From Streptomyces candidus (GTDB taxonomy: Bacteria; Actinomycetota; Actinomycetes; Streptomycetales; Streptomycetaceae), in the NCBI RefSeq assembly GCF_014207445.1, contig NZ_JACHEM010000008.1, forward strand, positions 248,001 to 312,000: a DNA stretch of 64,000 nucleotides, read 5' to 3'. Below, in pieces: positions 1 through 8,600 of the stretch; the first letter of the stretch is position 1, and every line of letters starts with the position of its first letter. The position numbers and the translations under genes were made by a program. The notes beneath the pieces are model-generated. The model made no database searches and was not told where the DNA came from. It saw nothing but the letters and a program-made list of their open reading frames with translations.

Positions 1-1827
1 CACGGTGTGCGGCGCTTCGACCTGACCACGGGCGACACCCTGGCTTCGCCGACGCATGTGCCGAGTTCGGACGCGGACCGGTTCGACGGGGTGCTCAGTA
101 ATCCGCCGTTCTCGATGGACTACGTACTCGACGAACTCGACTACAAGTCGGAGCGCACGAAGTACGGGGAGACGAGCGAGCGCGGCAAGGCCGACCTGAT
201 GTTCCTCCAGCACATGCTGTGGGAGACGAAGCGGGAAGGGCGGGGCGGCATGACGATCACGGTCATGCCGCACGGAGTCCTCTTCCGTGGGGGCGGTGAG
301 CAGACGATCCGTACGAATCTGCTGGACGACGATGCCATCGAGGCGGTCATCGGCCTCGCCCCGAACCTCTTTTACGGGACGGGAATCCCGGCCTGCATTC
401 TGGTGCTGAGGCCGCCGGGGCTGAAGGAAGAGCGCCGTAAGAACAAGGTGCTGTTCATCAACGCGGACCGGGAATTCCACAAGGAATCCGCGCAGAATGT
501 GCTGCTACCTGAGCACGCGGAGAAGATCACTTCCACTTTCCGTGACTACGCGGAAATCCCCGGCTTCTCGCGGGCCGTCTCGCGCGAGGAACTCCGCGAC
601 AACGACGACAACCTCAACATCCGCCGGTACGTGGACAACACGCCGCCGCCGGAGCCGCAGGATGTGCGGGCGCACTTGGTGGGTGGTGTTCCGCGCGCGG
701 AGATCGAGGCGAAGAAGGAACTGCTGGACGCGTACGGGCTGGTGGTGACCGACCTGTTCGCCGAGCGGGACCCCGTGGACCCGGACTACGTGGACTTCCT
801 GCCGGAGGGCGAGCGCCCGGACGCGGCGCGGCTGGCTGAGCTGGCGCGCCCTCGTGAGGACGAGCTGCGGGCGGCGTTCGACGCGTGGTGGGAGGCGGAG
901 GCGCGGCAGCTGGAGGCAGTGGCGGCGACGCCGGAGCGGCTGGCTGCGCTGACCCCGTCGGAGCGCAAAGCGGCGCTGATGGCGGTGCGGGGTTCGCTGA
1001 TCGAGTCGTTCGTGGAACGGCTGGGCAGGGTGGGCCTGTTGGACCGGTACGCGTTGGCGGGAGCGGTGGCCGGCTGGTGGTACGAGGCCAAGTACGACTT
1101 GCTGGCGCTGTCGGAGAACGGGTTCGGGGGAGTGGTGGACGGCTGGGTCGAGAACGTCGACACCATGCTGGCCCCGGAGCAGGACCCGAAGTCGAAAAAG
1201 CTGCGGAAGAGGAGCGGGGCGGAGCGCCGTCAGGCGTACGACCACAAGGTGGTCGCGGCGATCGCTCCGGACTTCCTGGAGGAGCTGGCGGCGGCCGACG
1301 CCCGGAAGGCCGAGCTGGACGCACGCTGGAAGGAGCTGAACGCGGAGCCGGAGGCGTCGGAGGGCGGCGAGGGGCCGGACGATGGCTCGGACGAAGGTGA
1401 CGAGGACGCTGTCACACGCGAAGTGGTCGAGCTGAGCATCGAGCAACTGGCCGAGCTGGCGCAGGTGAAGAGGGACCGGGCGAAAGCGAACGCGGTCATC
1501 AAGCGGCTTGAGGCGGACTTCTGGTTCGAGCGGGGCAAGAAGGACGGGGACCAGCCGCAGTTGGGGGAGGAGCTGCTGCCGAGGCTGTTCCGGGCGCGGG
1601 GGGCGCTGGATGCGGCGGGGGAGCGGCGGGTGGTGTTGGGGCTCGAAAGGGATGACCTAGCCTCAAAATTGAACGGCCATGTAGCGCGCCGTAGGGCCGA
1701 CTTGGCTAATTCATATGCGGTATGGGAAGGTAAATATTGCAGCTCTTTCCAGGAAATCACGCTTGCTCGCGAGGTAGCTGCGGCCGAAATGGCCGATTTC
1801 CTGAAAGGGCTCGGCTATGGTGAATAA
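1..1827 (+). CDS. hsdM: Type I restriction-modification DNA methyltransferase subunit (5' end outside window)
   Basis: The frame is open from base 1, so the gene enters the window in progress and 608 codons are visible. The N6-adenine methylase motif IV is present as NPPF at about residues 34-37 of the visible part, preceded by GDTL. A long, charged, partly coiled-coil C-terminal half follows, as in HsdM subunits. HsdM methylates adenine and, with HsdS, forms the modification complex. The hsdS start lies inside its last codons (11-base overlap), so the two are probably translationally coupled. From about base 1645 the third codon positions turn AT-rich (codons such as CTA, AAA, AAT appear), unlike the rest of the gene, and this last stretch matches hsdS in composition. 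Confidence 0.93.
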   Translation, partial: HGVRRFDLTTGDTLASPTHVPSSDADRFDGVLSNPPFSMDYVLDELDYKSERTKYGETSERGKADLMFLQHMLWETKREGRGGMTITVMPHGVLFRGGGEQTIRTNLLDDDAIEAVIGLAPNLFYGTGIPACILVLRPPGLKEERRKNKVLFINADREFHKESAQNVLLPEHAEKITSTFRDYAEIPGFSRAVSREELRDNDDNLNIRRYVDNTPPPEPQDVRAHLVGGVPRAEIEAKKELLDAYGLVVTDLFAERDPVDPDYVDFLPEGERPDAARLAELARPREDELRAAFDAWWEAEARQLEAVAATPERLAALTPSERKAALMAVRGSLIESFVERLGRVGLLDRYALAGAVAGWWYEAKYDLLALSENGFGGVVDGWVENVDTMLAPEQDPKSKKLRKRSGAERRQAYDHKVVAAIAPDFLEELAAADARKAELDARWKELNAEPEASEGGEGPDDGSDEGDEDAVTREVVELSIEQLAELAQVKRDRAKANAVIKRLEADFWFERGKKDGDQPQLGEELLPRLFRARGALDAAGERRVVLGLERDDLASKLNGHVARRRADLANSYAVWEGKYCSSFQEITLAREVAAAEMADFLKGLGYGE

Positions 1828-3052
1828 AGCGCGGCTGCAAGTTCCCCTCTCTTCGGTTCTGGTTGGTCATTTCAGCGGCGCTTGGGGTGACTCTCCATCG
1901 GATGCTCGCGTGGGCAACGTCCTTGTCCTGCGGGCAACCAATATCGATGGGAAAGGTGGTTTCGGATCGGCTGCCCCGGCCTCGCGTATCTTTACTGATG
2001 GAGACCTTCAGCGTAAGCGGTTGATTCCTGGTGACTTGCTGGTGGAAGCGTCAGGTGGTGGTCCCGGGACTCCGGTGGGGCGAGTGGCTCTATTCAACCG
2101 GAATACCGACGGTGCCGTGTATGCAAGTTCGAATTTCTTTCGAACTTTGCGGCCGGATCCGAAAGTCATCGATTCGGAATATCTGACGCACTACCTTACG
2201 ACGGTCTACAGGTCTGCTGATATCTGGCGATATCAGCAACAAACCACAGGGCTCGTGAACCTCAGGTTCAGTGACTATCTGGAGCAGCCCGTTCCTCTTC
2301 CGTCGCTCACGGAACAGCGGCGCATCGTTGATGCAATTAGAACTGTGTCTAACTGTGAGGGTCTCATCGAGAAATCGATCGTGAAACTCCTCAATATTCG
2401 ACGGGGTGTTCTGGATTCTGCATTTGCCCCTGCCGGTATCAGCGAGGAAGAGGGTGGCTGGCGGAAGATTCCGCTCATGGCCGTTGCTCACGTCGGTGGA
2501 GGTATCGCTCTAGGAGGTGTAGTCGCCGGTGCAGGCGGGATTGATGTCCCATATCTCAGGGTGGCCAATGTGCAGGACGGTCATATCTCTACCCAAGAGA
2601 TGAAGACTGTGCGAGTCACTCCTGTGGAACTTAAAAGGTTTCTGTTGCAGGTCGGTGATGTTCTGCTAACGGAGGGAGGGGATCTCGATAAGCTTGGGCG
2701 CGGAGGGGTTTGGGATGGTCGCATTAAGCCATGCTTGCATCAGAACCATGTTTTCCGGGTGCGGTGCAATGAGCTCAAGTTGATTCCTGAGTTCCTCGCC
2801 TCGTATCTCGCTTCGACTGACGGGCGTGGGTATTTTCTGCGCAATGCGAAACAAACAACCAATCTCGCCTCTGTCAGTTCATCGCAGGTCAAGGAGATGC
2901 CGATTCCGTGCCCCTCTATTGGCGAGCAGCGACGAGTCATCGAGTCCTTGCGGGTTTGCGATTCGCAGATTCAGCTGGAGCAAGAGGAGTTGGACAAGCT
3001 GCGGATTCTTAAGCTTGGGCTTGTGGATGACCTGTTGAGCGGCAGGGTCTGA
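1817..3052 (+). CDS. hsdS: Type I restriction-modification specificity subunit
   Basis: This 411-residue protein has the HsdS layout of two variable target-recognition domains, each followed by a conserved helical spacer. The first spacer starts at the SLTEQRRIVDAI segment (about residues 160-205). The second starts near SIGEQRRVIESL and runs to the C-terminus. Each recognition domain reads one half of a bipartite DNA target, and the subunit guides HsdM and HsdR. The ATG at 1817 overlaps the hsdM end. Base composition is clearly lower in GC than all neighbours, and codon use is relaxed, which suggests that the specificity gene was acquired or exchanged by recombination. A perfect 12-bp hairpin lies just downstream. 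Confidence 0.93.
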   Translation: MVNKARLQVPLSSVLVGHFSGAWGDSPSDARVGNVLVLRATNIDGKGGFGSAAPASRIFTDGDLQRKRLIPGDLLVEASGGGPGTPVGRVALFNRNTDGAVYASSNFFRTLRPDPKVIDSEYLTHYLTTVYRSADIWRYQQQTTGLVNLRFSDYLEQPVPLPSLTEQRRIVDAIRTVSNCEGLIEKSIVKLLNIRRGVLDSAFAPAGISEEEGGWRKIPLMAVAHVGGGIALGGVVAGAGGIDVPYLRVANVQDGHISTQEMKTVRVTPVELKRFLLQVGDVLLTEGGDLDKLGRGGVWDGRIKPCLHQNHVFRVRCNELKLIPEFLASYLASTDGRGYFLRNAKQTTNLASVSSSQVKEMPIPCPSIGEQRRVIESLRVCDSQIQLEQEELDKLRILKLGLVDDLLSGRV

Positions 3053-3073
3053 TCGGTTGCCGGGGATGTGACA

Positions 3074-3099
3074 CGGCCTCTGTCGCACGACAGAGGCCG
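3074..3099. terminator. Perfect 12-bp hairpin after hsdS
   Basis: The arms CGGCCTCTGTCG and CGACAGAGGCCG are exact complements separated by two bases. The hairpin sits between the convergent ends of hsdS and the DUF397 pseudogene and can serve both. There is no U-tract, as is common for Streptomyces terminators. Confidence 0.7.
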
Positions 3100-3115
3100 A
3101 TCGGGGGGAGTCGGA

Positions 3116-3336
3116 TCAGGTGGGGAAGGTGCCGGTCCTGACTGCTGTGACGAACGAGGACCAGGGGGCCCAAGGGAAGAGCAGGACTGGCCCTGCGGGA
3201 GCTTTGAGGCGCGGACGGGAGCGCCTGCCGGGCAACCGTCCAGCACCTCGATGCAACTGTCCGCTTCCGAACCGCTGTAGGAAGATTTGCGCCACCTGGC
3301 CTGGGGCGAGATGGCCCCGACGGTGAGTTCATTCAT
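3116..3336 (-). pseudogene. DUF397 protein gene with one-base frameshift
   Basis: From the ATG at 3336 the frame encodes a DUF397 N-terminus with the WRKSSYSG motif and VRASKLPQG, about 49 residues. It then leaves the family pattern at about 3188-3193. Reading on in the neighbouring frame restores the family C-terminus (VLLFPW, then SSFVTAVRTG, ending at a TGA at 3116-3118). A single missing base in a G/C run (GGCCAG where GGCCCAG would fit) explains the break. A good ribosome site (AGGGA) precedes the start. It lies in tandem behind the intact DUF397 gene of module A. It is either a real pseudogene or a sequencing error. Confidence 0.8.
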
Positions 3337-3410
3337 GGTGTCCCTACTCCCTTCGCTGCTCTCACGGTCGCACGCCTCGTCGTACACAGAGCCAATCCGG
3401 ACACGATGAA

Positions 3411-3435
3411 GGCCCCCGCCGGTGCAGCAGGGGCC
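3411..3435. terminator. Possible short hairpin between the two DUF397 genes
   Basis: GGCCCC at 3411-3416 can pair with GGGGCC at 3430-3435 around a 13-base loop. It lies just beyond the 3' end of the intact DUF397 gene. The stem is short, so this is a weak call. Confidence 0.35.
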
Positions 3436-3458
3436 GGTTGCTCAGTGTTGTGAGTTGT

Positions 3459-3680
3459 TCAGGCGGAGAGCTCGCCGCTCTTGACTGCTGTGATGAATGA
3501 AGTCCACCCAGTGGCCGGGAAGACCAGAGCTGGCCCTTGGGGGGCCTTCGAGTCACGGACGGGCACGCCTGAGTGGTAGCCATCCGATACCTCGACGCAA
3601 CTGCCCCCTTCGTTGCTGCTATAAGACGACTTGCGCCAGCCGCTCAGGGCGGCAGCGTCCCGGATGGTGTGCTCAGTCAT
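3459..3680 (-). CDS. DUF397 domain protein (module A)
   Basis: This 73-residue protein has the full DUF397 pattern: WRKSSYSSNEGGSCVEV near the N-terminus, VRDSKAPQGPAL in the middle, and FITAVKSGEL at the end. DUF397 proteins in actinomycetes accompany XRE-DUF5753 regulators, as in the whiJ and abaA-like clusters of Streptomyces, and are proposed to work with or be controlled by them; the biochemical role is unsettled. The start ATG at 3680 overlaps the end of the upstream XRE gene by four bases (ATGA), so the pair is translationally coupled. A broken second DUF397 gene follows downstream. Confidence 0.9.
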   Translation of the reverse strand: MTEHTIRDAAALSGWRKSSYSSNEGGSCVEVSDGYHSGVPVRDSKAPQGPALVFPATGWTSFITAVKSGELSA

Positions 3681-4468
3681 GGGTGTCCGTAGTCCTTTGC
3701 CGTCGCCCTCATGAGGGCGAGTGACTCTTGTAGTGGCAGGGCATCGCCAAGCGCAAGATCGTATGCGCCTTGGAGCCATTCGACCACGGCTGGAGCGTCG
3801 TGCAGCTTGCCTGTGCCCAAGGCCTCGGAGTAGGCCACTGGGGGCTGGTCCTCGAACCACATCAGCGACAGCATGCTGTGCTGGAGCGGGTGAGCGCCTA
3901 GCCCACACGGTAGGATATGGACTCGCACTCGACGGATCTCCGCCAAGTGCACGATGTGCATGAGCTGTTCTGCCATGACAGCGGGGCCGCCGGCGGGACG
4001 GGCCAGTACTGCCTGGTCGAGCAGGGCCCACACTACGGGTGACACCGAATCCGTGAGGATGTTTGCCCGCTCAAGCCGTGTGACAACGAGCCTGTCACAC
4101 TCTGCTTCACTCCGAGGGGGGTACGCCGTGTTCAGAACGGCGCGCATGTACCTCTCTGTCTGGAGGATGCCAGGAACAAGCGAGAGCCCGAACTCGCGGA
4201 TTGCAGTTGCCTGTTGTTCGAGCTGTCGAGCGGCCTCGAAGTAGTCGGCGACCGCCGCATCGTCCTGCGGCAGGAAGCTAGTCAGCACATTTCCCGTACC
4301 CAGCGCCTTGTCCAGGCGCCTCGCGTCCTCCTTCGACGGAATCCGCCGCCCCGCCTCGATGTGCGAGATGTGCGAACGCGTCATGACTGCCAGGTCCGCC
4401 AGCTGCTGCTGCGTCAGGCCGGCCGCCTCGCGTTGTTCCTTCAACCAATCCCCATAGATGTTGCTCAT
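3677..4468 (-). CDS. XRE-family regulator with DUF5753 domain (module A; Scr1-like)
   Basis: This 263-residue protein has an N-terminal XRE helix-turn-helix (about residues 8-56, with GLTQQQLADLA and the recognition-helix segment SHISHIEAGRR). A DUF5753 domain follows, with FGLSLVPGILQTERYMRAV and the usual Leu/Arg-rich tail. Such regulators are sometimes labelled TA-system antitoxin-like. I chose the ATG at 4468 over a TTG at 4474 because GGGAG lies six bases upstream. It is coupled to the DUF397 gene by an ATGA overlap and transcribed away from the small plus-strand genes of module A. It closely resembles the second regulator at 31273-32097. Confidence 0.92.
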   Translation of the reverse strand: MSNIYGDWLKEQREAAGLTQQQLADLAVMTRSHISHIEAGRRIPSKEDARRLDKALGTGNVLTSFLPQDDAAVADYFEAARQLEQQATAIREFGLSLVPGILQTERYMRAVLNTAYPPRSEAECDRLVVTRLERANILTDSVSPVVWALLDQAVLARPAGGPAVMAEQLMHIVHLAEIRRVRVHILPCGLGAHPLQHSMLSLMWFEDQPPVAYSEALGTGKLHDAPAVVEWLQGAYDLALGDALPLQESLALMRATAKDYGHP

Positions 4469-4516
4469 GGTCAACTCCCGTGCGCGAAAAGCCTCGTCAC
4501 CCTTGACCCCCTAGCG

Positions 4517-4563
4517 AGCGTAGCCCGCCTCGTCTCAAGCTGTGAGTGGATCGCTACACAACG
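4517..4563 (-). promoter_or_regulatory. Divergent promoter/operator of module A
   Basis: Reading on the minus strand, a -35-like CTCACA (4541-4546) and a -10-like TACGCT (4517-4522) are separated by exactly 18 bases, upstream of the XRE gene. Next to it, on the far side, is a block reading GTGAGTG, then ATCGC, ACA and AACG, ending at 4563. The same parts, with the same 18-base spacer, occur at 32149-32195 in front of the second XRE gene. Conservation beyond the hexamers suggests a binding site for the XRE protein or an overlapping promoter for the plus-strand genes. Confidence 0.65.
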
Positions 4564-4597
4564 AGAGCGGTCCAGGCGAAAGGCCAGGGTGAAGGAA

Positions 4598-4838
4598 ATG
4601 GCGCGAGAAGCAGACCGGGGCGCACAGGGCGCGGAGGCCGGAAGGCGCGGTGAAGCCGAGGCCGCACGCGACGAGTTGGCCCGTGCCCTCCGCGCGGCCG
4701 GGATTCAGTTCCCGGCCATGGACGTCAACCCGTGATCCCCCGGGGGCTTTCCCTCGCACGGTCTCATTGAACTCGGCCAGATCTCCGCCCGTCGCCCGCG
4801 CGCTCACCGCCGTCATCGCCAAGGGCGCGAGCGCGTAG
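4598..4838 (+). pseudogene. Decayed small ORF of module A (stop plus frameshift)
   Basis: From the ATG at 4598 (behind AAGGAA) a short frame encodes an Arg/Glu/Ala-rich helix ending AAGIQFPAMDVNP, then stops at 4733-4735. Beyond the stop the same frame still encodes GLIELGQISA. A shift to the next frame then gives VARALTAVIAKGASA with a stop at 4836-4838. This pattern (Ala-Gly-Ile-x-Phe-Pro, later Leu-x-Glu-Leu-Gly, then an Ala-rich helix) resembles small Streptomyces proteins often found beside XRE-DUF397 pairs, from memory. The gene therefore appears to be disabled by one nonsense change and one frameshift. The 45-residue peptide could still be made. Confidence 0.55.
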
Positions 4839-4940
4839 AGCACCCCAGCGCCCCGAAGGACCGGCCCCGCACGTACGTACCCCCGCGACGTAGCGAGCGT
4901 CCAGGGGCGTGGCCATCAACTGGCAAGTGTTGAGGACAAT

Positions 4941-5105
4941 TTGAACACTATCTCCCGTCTCGCCCGGTCGGCTCTCCGGCCCCCGATCCGGAGCCGGAGC
5001 GACGAAGCCCGCCGCCAGCGCGCCCGCCGCTTCGCACTCCTCCTCGCCCTGTACGGAATCGACATCGGCCCGCGCATCATCCACGGCCGCGAGGTAACCG
5101 CATGA
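4941..5105 (+). CDS. Small basic protein, first gene of the coupled pair (module A)
   Basis: A 54-codon frame begins with TTG at 4941, seven bases or so behind TGAGGAC, and ends in a TGA that overlaps the ATG of the next gene (ATGA, 5102-5105). The peptide is strongly basic (RSRSDEARRQRARRF) and then turns into a short hydrophobic run with a YGIDIGPR motif. I do not recognise a function. The coupling, the ribosome site and the matching position of a short overlapping gene in module B support it being real. No better start codon exists in this frame. Confidence 0.6.
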   Translation: MNTISRLARSALRPPIRSRSDEARRQRARRFALLLALYGIDIGPRIIHGREVTA

Positions 5106-5446
5106 GGACCGACGACCACCCCCGCCGCGCCCGCCGTCTGCTCCCCTGGGTCGGCCCCGAGGGCAAACCCTGCTATCTCCTCGGCGACAGCAACGGCTCC
5201 GGCACCGGGCACATCTCCCGCATGGCCGACGACATCGAGAGCGTCCAGCTCACCATGTCCGCCGAACTCCTCGACCACGCCGCCGACCTCCTCGCGGACC
5301 GCAAGGCCACCGCCGTACAGCTCCAGTTCCTGGCCGCTTGCATGGCCCAGTCCCTGCGCGACGTGCGGCGCATCGCGGTGAGCCGGGGTGCGCGCATCCC
5401 CGTACCGCAGGAGGACGGAGACGACCGCCCCGAGCTGGAGGTCTGA
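5102..5446 (+). CDS. Conserved hypothetical protein with RLLPW/GKPCY motifs (module A)
   Basis: This 114-residue soluble protein starts with RRLLPW, then GKPCY, then ADDIESVQL and a helical C-terminal half (LLDHAADLLADR, SLRDVRRIA, SRGAR). It is a clear paralogue of the protein at 32523-32825, which shares the same motifs in the same order. Both are the second member of a tiny overlapping pair lying opposite an XRE-DUF397 pair. No function is known to me. The pairing suggests it acts in the same regulatory circuit as the divergent XRE protein. A strong hairpin follows the gene. Confidence 0.8.
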   Translation: MRTDDHPRRARRLLPWVGPEGKPCYLLGDSNGSGTGHISRMADDIESVQLTMSAELLDHAADLLADRKATAVQLQFLAACMAQSLRDVRRIAVSRGARIPVPQEDGDDRPELEV

Positions 5447-5476
5447 CCCAAGCCGCCACTCCACGCACCCCCGCCC

Positions 5477-5516
5477 CCCGGGGACGTACCCGAAAATGTC
5501 CGGGCACGTCCCCGGG
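5477..5516 (+). terminator. Strong hairpin after module A plus-strand genes
   Basis: CCCGGGGACGT pairs perfectly over 11 bp with ACGTCCCCGGG. A smaller inner stem (CCCG with CGGG) lies around an AAAATGT loop. It is placed 30 bases after the stop of the preceding gene and isolates module A from hsdR. Confidence 0.75.
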
Positions 5517-5633
5517 TTTCCGCATGCCCCGTGTGACCTGAACCCTCCCCCTCCTCCCGCCCGAGGCGCAGAATGGATCAACTGAGCGGGAACGCGCGCG
5601 GGTACACGGCAGGCGAGAGGCACGGGGACGGCA

Positions 5634-8600
5634 ATGGCGCAGGTGGAGCGGGACGAGGTGGAGCGGCCGTTCGTCGCGCAGCTCAAGGCCATGGGGTGGA
5701 CCCATGTCCCCGGCAGCGAGATCGGCACGCTCGACGTCGCGCGGCCAGTGCTCGCCGACCGGCTCGGGGAAGCCCTGCGCCGTATCAATATCCGGGCGTC
5801 CGACGGTCAGCCGTGGATGGACGACAGCGACGTCGGGCGCACCATCGGCGAGCTCTGCGGGGTCTCCCTCGGCAAAGGCATTGGGGACGCGAACTTCGCC
5901 GTCACCGACCTCCTGCTCAGCGGAGTCCTCCTGTCCGCCCCCTCCGCCGGGCACGGTGGAGCCTCCGCCACCATCCAGCTCGTGGAATGGCACCCGGACA
6001 AGATCGGCCTCAACAGCTTCGTCGTCGTCGACCAGCTGAGAGTGAAGAACCGTTCCGGGGACCCGTCGATACTCGACGTCGTCCTCTTCGTGAACGGCAT
6101 CCCCCTCGTCGCCGTCGAGTGCAAGAGCCCCGACCTCGCCGAGCCCGTCCGTGACGCCGTCCTCGACCTCCGGCACTACGCCGGCGACCCGATCGACGAC
6201 GACGAGCGGAAGGGCACCGAGCTCTTCGTCCCGGGCGGCGTGCCCGAACTCTTCCGGACCGTTCAGCTCCTGGTCGCCGCGACCGGCGAGACCGCGCACC
6301 TGGGCACCGTCAGCTCCACCCCCGAGCACTTCCACCCGTGGCGCAGCATCGAGCCGGAGAACGAGAGCACGCTGCAGCGTGAGCTGCGTGCCGCCGGGCT
6401 GATGGACGAGCCGCCGCAGGGCAAGGAGCCCGCGAAGCTGACGGAGCAGCACAAGCTGGTCGGGGTGGTGCTGCGGCCCGCCGCGCTGCTGAACGTCGTA
6501 CGGCACTACATCATCCCGCTGCCGGTCGAGACCTCGACCGGCGCCTCCCGTACCGTCAAGGTCGTCGCCCGTCACCAGCAGTACCGGGCCGCCGAGAAGG
6601 CCGTACGCAAGCTGCTCACCGGGCGCGTGCGGGGCGGGGCGGTCGAGGAGGACGAGCGCGGTGGTGTCATCTGGCACACGCAGGGTTCCGGCAAGAGCCT
6701 GACCATGACGTTTCTGGTGCGCCGGGTTCATCTGCACCACCTGCTGAGCGAGTTCACGGTGGTGGTCGTCACCGACCGCACCCAGCTCCAGGACCAGCTT
6801 TCGGCCACCCTCCGGCTCAGCGAGTCCGACGTAGAGACCGCCGAGACCGGCACGCAGATGGAGGGGCTGCTGAGCGAGGGCGGGCGGCGGGTCGTCTTCG
6901 CGATGATCCAGAAGTACGGGCGCGGATTCGCCTTCACCGGGGACGCTAAGGAGGGCGGTGACGAGCGCGACCTGGCGGGGGAGTACCGGGAGGCCGAGAG
7001 CGCCCGCAAGAGCAAGGAGCAGGGGAGGGGGAAGCAGGCGGAGAGCGAGCCGCCGGTGGTGAACTTCCCCGAGTGCAACACCTCGTCCGACATCCTCGTC
7101 CTCGTCGACGAGGCCCACCGCTCGCACACCAAGTCCCTGCACGCGGCCCTGCGCAAGGCGATCCCCCGCGCCGCGAAGATCGGTTTCACCGGCACGCCGA
7201 TCGTCACCGGCAAAGAGGAGGACACCCGGCGCATCTTCAGCGGCGGTGACGACAAGGGCTTCCTCGACACGTACCGCATGGAGGACGCCGAGCACGACGG
7301 GGTCGTCGTACGCATCCGGTACGAGGGGCGGACCGGCGAGGGCAAGGTTCGGGACAAGGACGGTCTGGACCGCGACTTCGAGGACCTGATCCGCGACCGC
7401 ACGCCCGAGGAACGCGCCGCGCTCATGAAGCGCTGGCCCAGTGGGCGGGACGTCGCCGAGTCGTGGCCGATGATCCAGAAGAAGGCCGCGGACATGCTGG
7501 AGCACTACGTGTGTTCGGTGCTGTCCGGCGGCGGCTTCAAGGCTCAGGTGGCGGCGGTCAGCCGGAAGGCCGCGGTGGCGTACCACCATGCCCTGCGGGA
7601 CGCTCGCGACGCGCTGCTGGAGGAGCTCGCCTCCTTCGACCCGGAGTCGGTCCGGGGGACCCCGATGGAGGAGCTGCCGCGCAGGCTTCGCTACCTCTAC
7701 CAGGCACACCAGTACCGGGCCCTGTTGCGTCGTATGGACTTCGTGCCCGTCATTTCCGCGGGCTCCGAACGCAAAGCTCGCAAGTGGCTGCACTGGACCG
7801 AGGCGAACCGGCAGAAGGCGTACATCGCTCGCTTCCAGGAGGCCATGCCCCACCTGGAGCCCGAGCCCGAATGGGTCGCCACCACCCCCTTCAACCCGCC
7901 CGCCCAGGACCCGCCGGAGCCCGACGACGACGGGGCCTACTTCCCGTGGTCGGACGCGCCCGCCGACGAGTCCCAACAGAGCGAGCAGCCGCAGCAGCTG
8001 GATACGAAGGCCTCGTCCCTCCCCGACCCCGTGCATCCCGAGAGCCCGATCGCCTTCCTCATCGTGAAGTCGATGCTGCTCACCGGTTTCGATGCCCCCC
8101 GCGAGCAGGTGCTCTATCTCGACCGCCCGATCAGGGACGCCGAACTCCTCCAGGCCGTCGCCCGGGTCAACCGGCCGGCGCCGGGCAAGAAGGTCGGTTA
8201 CGTCGTCGACTACTACGGCGTCTTCGAGCACCTCTCCAGCGCGCTCGCCGACTACCGGAACGCCGACGTCAACGACACCATGCGCAGCCTGGCCGAGGAG
8301 ATCGGCGGCCTCGCTCCGGCGGCGGAGGAGGTACGGGACTTCCTGCTCGCCCGGGGGTTCACGGACGAGATCCTCGACGACGTCACCCAGCTGCACGCCG
8401 CAGCCGAATCTCTCGACGAGGTCGCACGCTTCGACTACGACAACCTGCTGCACGAATTCCTCGCCGTCCTGGAACGCTCGCTCCCGCACGAGAAGGCGCT
8501 CCCGTACGTTGCCGACGCCCGCCGCTGGGGCCTGCTCCAGAAGCGCGTACGACGCCTCCACCGGGATGCGCCCGGTGGCACCTTCACCATGCGTCAGTAC

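Noticed and set aside
505..1446. Minus-strand frame of 313 codons opposite hsdM
   Set aside because: Composition is dominated by Arg, Leu, Pro and His with no motif, as expected for the complement of an hsdM gene.
3188..3193. Programmed frameshift in the DUF397 gene
   Set aside because: No slippery heptamer or downstream structure is evident; a simple base loss or sequencing error explains it better.
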